The notes below the pieces were generated by a model. The model saw only the letters and a program-made list of their open reading frames with translations, ran no database searches and was not told the DNA's origin. A program made the translations under genes and the position numbers. From CBFDBF01 sp050287725 (GTDB lineage: Bacteria; Pseudomonadota; Gammaproteobacteria; Chromatiales; Chromatiaceae): a DNA stretch of 8,628 nt. Positions 5,925-8,628 of the stretch are shown here, piece by piece; position 1 is the stretch's first letter, and every line of letters begins with the position of its first letter. The DNA is taken from contig JBNKCL010000092.1 in the NCBI GenBank assembly GCA_050287725.1, forward strand, positions 1 through 8,628, written 5' to 3'.

Positions 5925-7360
5925 AAAAGCTGCCCGATTTCAAAGATGTCCGAGTCCTGGTGGTCGGCGATGTCATGCTCGATCGGTACTGGCACGGGGG
6001 CACCAATCGTATCTCTCCCGAGGCGCCGGTTCCGGTGGTGCGGGTGGAAGAGGTGGAAAGCCGCCCGGGCGGCGCCGGTAACGTCGCCCTCAATATCACC
6101 GCGCTGGGCGGTTCCGCGATTCTGCTCGGTCTCACCGGCGATGACGAGATGGCGCGCTCTCTGGAACGGATCCTGAAGGAACAAAAGGTGGACTGCCGGT
6201 TCGAACGGCTGGAGTCGCTGCCTACCATCACCAAGATGCGGATCATCAGTCGCCATCAGCAGTTGATCCGGCTCGATTTCGAGGACGGCTTTCCCAGCCT
6301 CAACGATACCGAACTGCTGAGCCAGTTCGGTAACCTGCTGCCGACATCCGATCTGGTTTTGCTCTCCGATTACGGCAAGGGGACGCTGCGGGATGCGCAG
6401 GTGTTTATCCAACAGGCACGGGCCGCCGGCAAGCGGGTGCTGGTGGATCCGAAAGGGACCGATTTCGGGAACTACCGGGGCGCCACCCTGATCACCCCCA
6501 ACCTTTCCGAGTTCGAAGCGGTGGTGGGAAGGTGTGAGGATGAAAAGGTGCTGGTGGAACGTGGTCTGGCGCTGATGAAGGAACACGCCTTCGAGGCGCT
6601 CCTGATCACCCGCGGGGAGCAGGGGATGACCCTGCTGGAGAGCGGCAAGGAGCCGCGTCATCTGCCCACTCACGCCCGGGAGGTGTTCGATGTGACCGGC
6701 GCCGGCGATACCGTGATCTCGGTGCTGGCCGCGGGGCTGGCTGCCGGGATGCCGCTGGAGGCGGCCACCCAGCTCTCGAACGTGGCCGCCGGCATCGTGG
6801 TGGGGAAACTGGGCACCGCCAGCGCCTCGCTGGACGAGATCCGCGCCGCCCTGGCGGAGCAGGAGGTGGTGCATCGTGGCGTGGTGACGGAGGAAGATCT
6901 GGTCACCGCCGTCGAGGCCGCCCGCAGCCGGGGCGAGTCGGTGGTGTTCACCAACGGCTGTTTCGACATTCTGCACGCCGGGCATGTCACCTATCTGGAG
7001 CAGGCCAGCCGCTTGGGCGATCGGCTGGTGGTGGCGGTGAATACCGACGAGACGGTGCGGCAGTTGAAGGGTCCGGAGCGTCCGGTCAACACCCTGGAAC
7101 TGCGGGCGTTGGTGTTGGCCGCCCTCGGCTGCGTGGACTGGGTGGTCCCGTTCTCCGAAGAGACCCCGGAGCGGTTGATCTGTCGGGTGCGGCCCGATTT
7201 TCTGGTGAAGGGCGGGGACAACGATCCGGATAAGATCCCCGGGGCCCGTTGCGTGCGGGAGGCCGGCGGCGAGGTGCGAATCATGGAATATGTGGAGGGT
7301 TGCTCCACCTCCGGTCTGATCTCCGGGATTCGTACCCGGGAGGCCCCCAAGAAGAAGTAA
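5921..7360 (+). CDS. hldE: Bifunctional heptose-7-phosphate kinase / heptose-1-phosphate adenylyltransferase HldE
   Basis: A 479-residue fused enzyme of the ADP-L-glycero-D-manno-heptose pathway, which feeds the LPS inner core from the cytoplasm. The N-terminal half (about 1-320) is a PfkB/ribokinase-type kinase phosphorylating D-glycero-D-manno-heptose 7-phosphate at C1. It shows Val-Gly-Asp-Val-Met-Leu-Asp-Arg-Tyr (15-23), Gly-Gly-Ala-Gly-Asn (50-54) and the signature Asp-Val-Thr-Gly-Ala-Gly-Asp (257-263), with Asp263 the expected catalytic base. The C-terminal part (about 341-475) is a cytidylyltransferase-fold domain adding AMP: Phe-Thr-Asn-Gly-Cys-Phe-Asp (343-349), the nucleotide-binding His-Ala-Gly-His (352-355), and Cys-Ser-Thr-Ser-Gly-Leu-Ile (461-467). 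Length and both active sites match full-length HldE (RfaE). The start lacks a good Shine-Dalgarno sequence and overlaps a short upstream ORF. No terminator follows within the 92-base gap to the next gene. Confidence 0.97.
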   Translation: MKKLPDFKDVRVLVVGDVMLDRYWHGGTNRISPEAPVPVVRVEEVESRPGGAGNVALNITALGGSAILLGLTGDDEMARSLERILKEQKVDCRFERLESLPTITKMRIISRHQQLIRLDFEDGFPSLNDTELLSQFGNLLPTSDLVLLSDYGKGTLRDAQVFIQQARAAGKRVLVDPKGTDFGNYRGATLITPNLSEFEAVVGRCEDEKVLVERGLALMKEHAFEALLITRGEQGMTLLESGKEPRHLPTHAREVFDVTGAGDTVISVLAAGLAAGMPLEAATQLSNVAAGIVVGKLGTASASLDEIRAALAEQEVVHRGVVTEEDLVTAVEAARSRGESVVFTNGCFDILHAGHVTYLEQASRLGDRLVVAVNTDETVRQLKGPERPVNTLELRALVLAALGCVDWVVPFSEETPERLICRVRPDFLVKGGDNDPDKIPGARCVREAGGEVRIMEYVEGCSTSGLISGIRTREAPKKK

Positions 7361-7412
7361 AAACCGTAATCCACAGCGCTTATCATGTAGCGGGCGCAGA
7401 GTGTTCGGTCGG

Positions 7413-7432
7413 CACGCCCATGCGGGCGCGTG
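7413..7432 (+). other. GC-rich dyad between hldE and ugd
   Basis: CGCCC at 7415-7419 and GGGCG at 7424-7428 can form a five-pair stem with a four-base ATGC loop, and flanking CAC/GTG allow alternative pairing. No T-run follows, so it is not a terminator of the usual kind. It sits seven bases before the ugd ribosome binding site and might affect its accessibility. The rest of the 92-base gap holds TATCAT at 7381-7386, a fair -10-like hexamer, but no -35 box at a proper distance. Confidence 0.25.
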
Positions 7433-7439
7433 ACCCAAA

Positions 7440-7446
7440 AGGTGAT
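7440..7446 (+). promoter_or_regulatory. Ribosome binding site of the UDP-glucose dehydrogenase gene
   Basis: AGGTGAT matches the anti-Shine-Dalgarno end of 16S rRNA and ends six bases before ATG 7453-7455. It supports that ATG as the start. Confidence 0.7.
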
Positions 7447-7452
7447 GATTCG

Positions 7453-8628
7453 ATGAAAGTAACGATATTCGGTTCCGGTTACGTGGGTCTGGTGACCGGC
7501 GCCTGTCTGGCCGATGTCGGCAACGAAGTGGTCTGTGTGGACATCGACCGGGAGAAGATCGCCCGGCTGGAGCGGGGCGAGATCCCCATCTTCGAACCGG
7601 GGCTGGAGCCCCTGATTCAGCGCAACACCGAGGCGGGACGCATCTCCTTCACCACCGACGTGGCCCGTGGGGTCGCGCACGGCCAGTTGCAGATGATCGC
7701 GGTCGGCACCCCGCCGGACGAGGACGGTTCCGCCGATCTCCAGCATGTGCTGGCGGTGGCCGCCAGCATCGGCGAGCACATGAGCGAGCACAAGGTGGTC
7801 ATTACCAAATCCACGGTGCCGGTGGGGACCGCCGATCAGGTGCGCGCGGCGGTCCACGCCCGCCTGCGGGAACGGGGCTGCGGCGAGCTCGAGTTCGATG
7901 TGGTCTCCAATCCGGAGTTCCTCAAGGAGGGGGACGCCATCGACGACTTTATGAAACCGGATCGCATTATCGTGGGCACCGATCACGCCCGCGCCACCGA
8001 ACTGCTGCGCGAACTCTACGCCCCCTTCAACCGGAACCGCGACCGGCTGATCGTAATGGATGTGCGTTCCGCGGAACTCACCAAATACGCCGCCAACGCC
8101 ATGCTGGCCACCAAGATCACCTTCATGAACGAACTGGCCAATATCGCCGAGCGCATGGGGGCCGATATCGAGCAGGTGCGCAAGGGGATCGGCGCCGACC
8201 CCCGTATCGGCTATCACTTCATCTATCCCGGCATCGGTTACGGCGGCTCCTGTTTCCCGAAGGACGTAAAGGCGCTGGAGCACGCGGCGCGGCGGCATGA
8301 CTACCAGGCGCGCGTGTTGCAGGCGGTGGAAGCGGTCAACGAGGACCAGAAGCAGGTGCTGTTTCACAAGATCCACCGCCACTACGGGGGCGCGCTCCAG
8401 GGCAAGCGCTTCGCGTTGTGGGGGCTCGCCTTCAAGCCCAATACCGACGACATGCGGGAGGCGCCGAGCCGGGTGTTGATGGAGGCCCTCTGGTCGGCGG
8501 GCGCCGTCGTCCAGGCCTATGACCCGGAGGCGCGGGATGAGGCGCGCCGGATCTACGGCGAGCGGGAGGATCTGAAGCTCTGCGCCACCCCGGAGGAGGC
8601 GCTGCAGGAGGCCGACGCCCTGGTGGTG
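7453..8628 (+). CDS. ugd: UDP-glucose 6-dehydrogenase, 3' end beyond the window
   Basis: The frame from ATG 7453 is open to the last base, giving 392 residues; the family is usually about 430-450, so roughly the last 40-60 are missing. The enzyme oxidises UDP-glucose twice with NAD+ to UDP-glucuronate in the cytoplasm, a donor for uronic acids, aminoarabinose or galacturonate on LPS or capsule. The N-terminal NAD-binding loop is Gly-Ser-Gly-Tyr-Val-Gly (7-12), with Asp30 at the end of strand 2. Other hallmarks are Val-Gly-Thr-Pro (84-87), Ser-Thr-Val-Pro-Val-Gly-Thr (120-126), Ser-Asn-Pro-Glu-Phe-Leu-Lys-Glu-Gly (152-160), Lys211 with Asn215, the catalytic Cys in Gly-Gly-Ser-Cys-Phe-Pro-Lys-Asp (Cys267, Asp271), and Phe-Lys-Pro-Asn-Thr-Asp-Asp-Met-Arg (327-335). 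A UDP-mannose or other UDP-sugar dehydrogenase is less likely given these motifs. A good ribosome binding site precedes it, so it can be translated independently of hldE. Confidence 0.93.
   Translation, partial: MKVTIFGSGYVGLVTGACLADVGNEVVCVDIDREKIARLERGEIPIFEPGLEPLIQRNTEAGRISFTTDVARGVAHGQLQMIAVGTPPDEDGSADLQHVLAVAASIGEHMSEHKVVITKSTVPVGTADQVRAAVHARLRERGCGELEFDVVSNPEFLKEGDAIDDFMKPDRIIVGTDHARATELLRELYAPFNRNRDRLIVMDVRSAELTKYAANAMLATKITFMNELANIAERMGADIEQVRKGIGADPRIGYHFIYPGIGYGGSCFPKDVKALEHAARRHDYQARVLQAVEAVNEDQKQVLFHKIHRHYGGALQGKRFALWGLAFKPNTDDMREAPSRVLMEALWSAGAVVQAYDPEARDEARRIYGEREDLKLCATPEEALQEADALVV

Noticed and set aside
5339..7438. Very long open frame (699 codons) on the - strand opposite the second kinase-fold gene and hldE
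   Set aside because: It lies antisense to two well-supported genes, its product is dominated by His, Gln, Pro and Gly with no recognisable domain, and long antisense frames are expected in GC-rich coding DNA.
7361..7452. Promoter for ugd based on TATCAT at 7381
   Set aside because: No -35 hexamer or extended -10 element at a suitable distance; too weak to list as a feature.
6991..8382. 463-codon - strand frame opposite hldE and ugd
   Set aside because: Antisense to two clear enzymes; the translation shows no family motif.

Overview
The window looks like part of a lipopolysaccharide (LPS) biosynthesis region from a GC-rich Gram-negative bacterium, most likely a gammaproteobacterium. This rests on a late lipid A acyltransferase, an InaA/WaaP-type LPS kinase, a fused HldE heptose enzyme and UDP-glucose dehydrogenase lying together. 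I cannot fix the genus from the sequence. All eight supported genes, two of them cut by the window edges, are on the + strand. I see no tRNA, rRNA, insertion sequence, CRISPR array or replication origin, and no gene-free stretch longer than about 125 bases.

Left part (1-2458), O-antigen/polysaccharide style: the 3' end of a probable methyltransferase, a 568-residue glycosyltransferase with an extra methyltransferase-like C-terminal domain, and a hexapeptide-repeat O-acetyltransferase. This part is AT-richer and more heterogeneous (the 60-base line at 1981 is about 32% GC by hand count) and looks like strain-variable, transferred DNA. The middle gene (2581-3507) is an LpxL-type lipid A acyltransferase, whose sampled lines rise from about 48% GC at the 5' end to about 67% near the 3' end.

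Right part (3633-8628), conserved LPS-core style and uniformly GC-rich: a class I SAM methyltransferase started by TTG behind a strong ribosome binding site, an LPS kinase, an overlapping and probably translationally coupled second kinase-fold protein that lacks the usual catalytic Asp, hldE (ADP-heptose precursor synthesis) and a 3'-truncated UDP-glucose 6-dehydrogenase (UDP-glucuronate supply).

Read together, the right part makes inner-core sugar donors (heptose, uronic acid) and charges the core with phosphate, and lpxL completes lipid A. The left part decorates an outer glycan by glycosyl transfer, O-acetylation and possibly methylation. The most notable points are the glycosyltransferase/methyltransferase-like fusion, the kinase plus apparent pseudokinase pair with a polyproline tract just before the coupled start, a possible 24-codon leader ORF overlapping the hldE start by ATGA, and the compositional boundary around lpxL. 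No clearly new system is visible. The best candidates for new biology are the two kinase-fold genes and the fusion protein.
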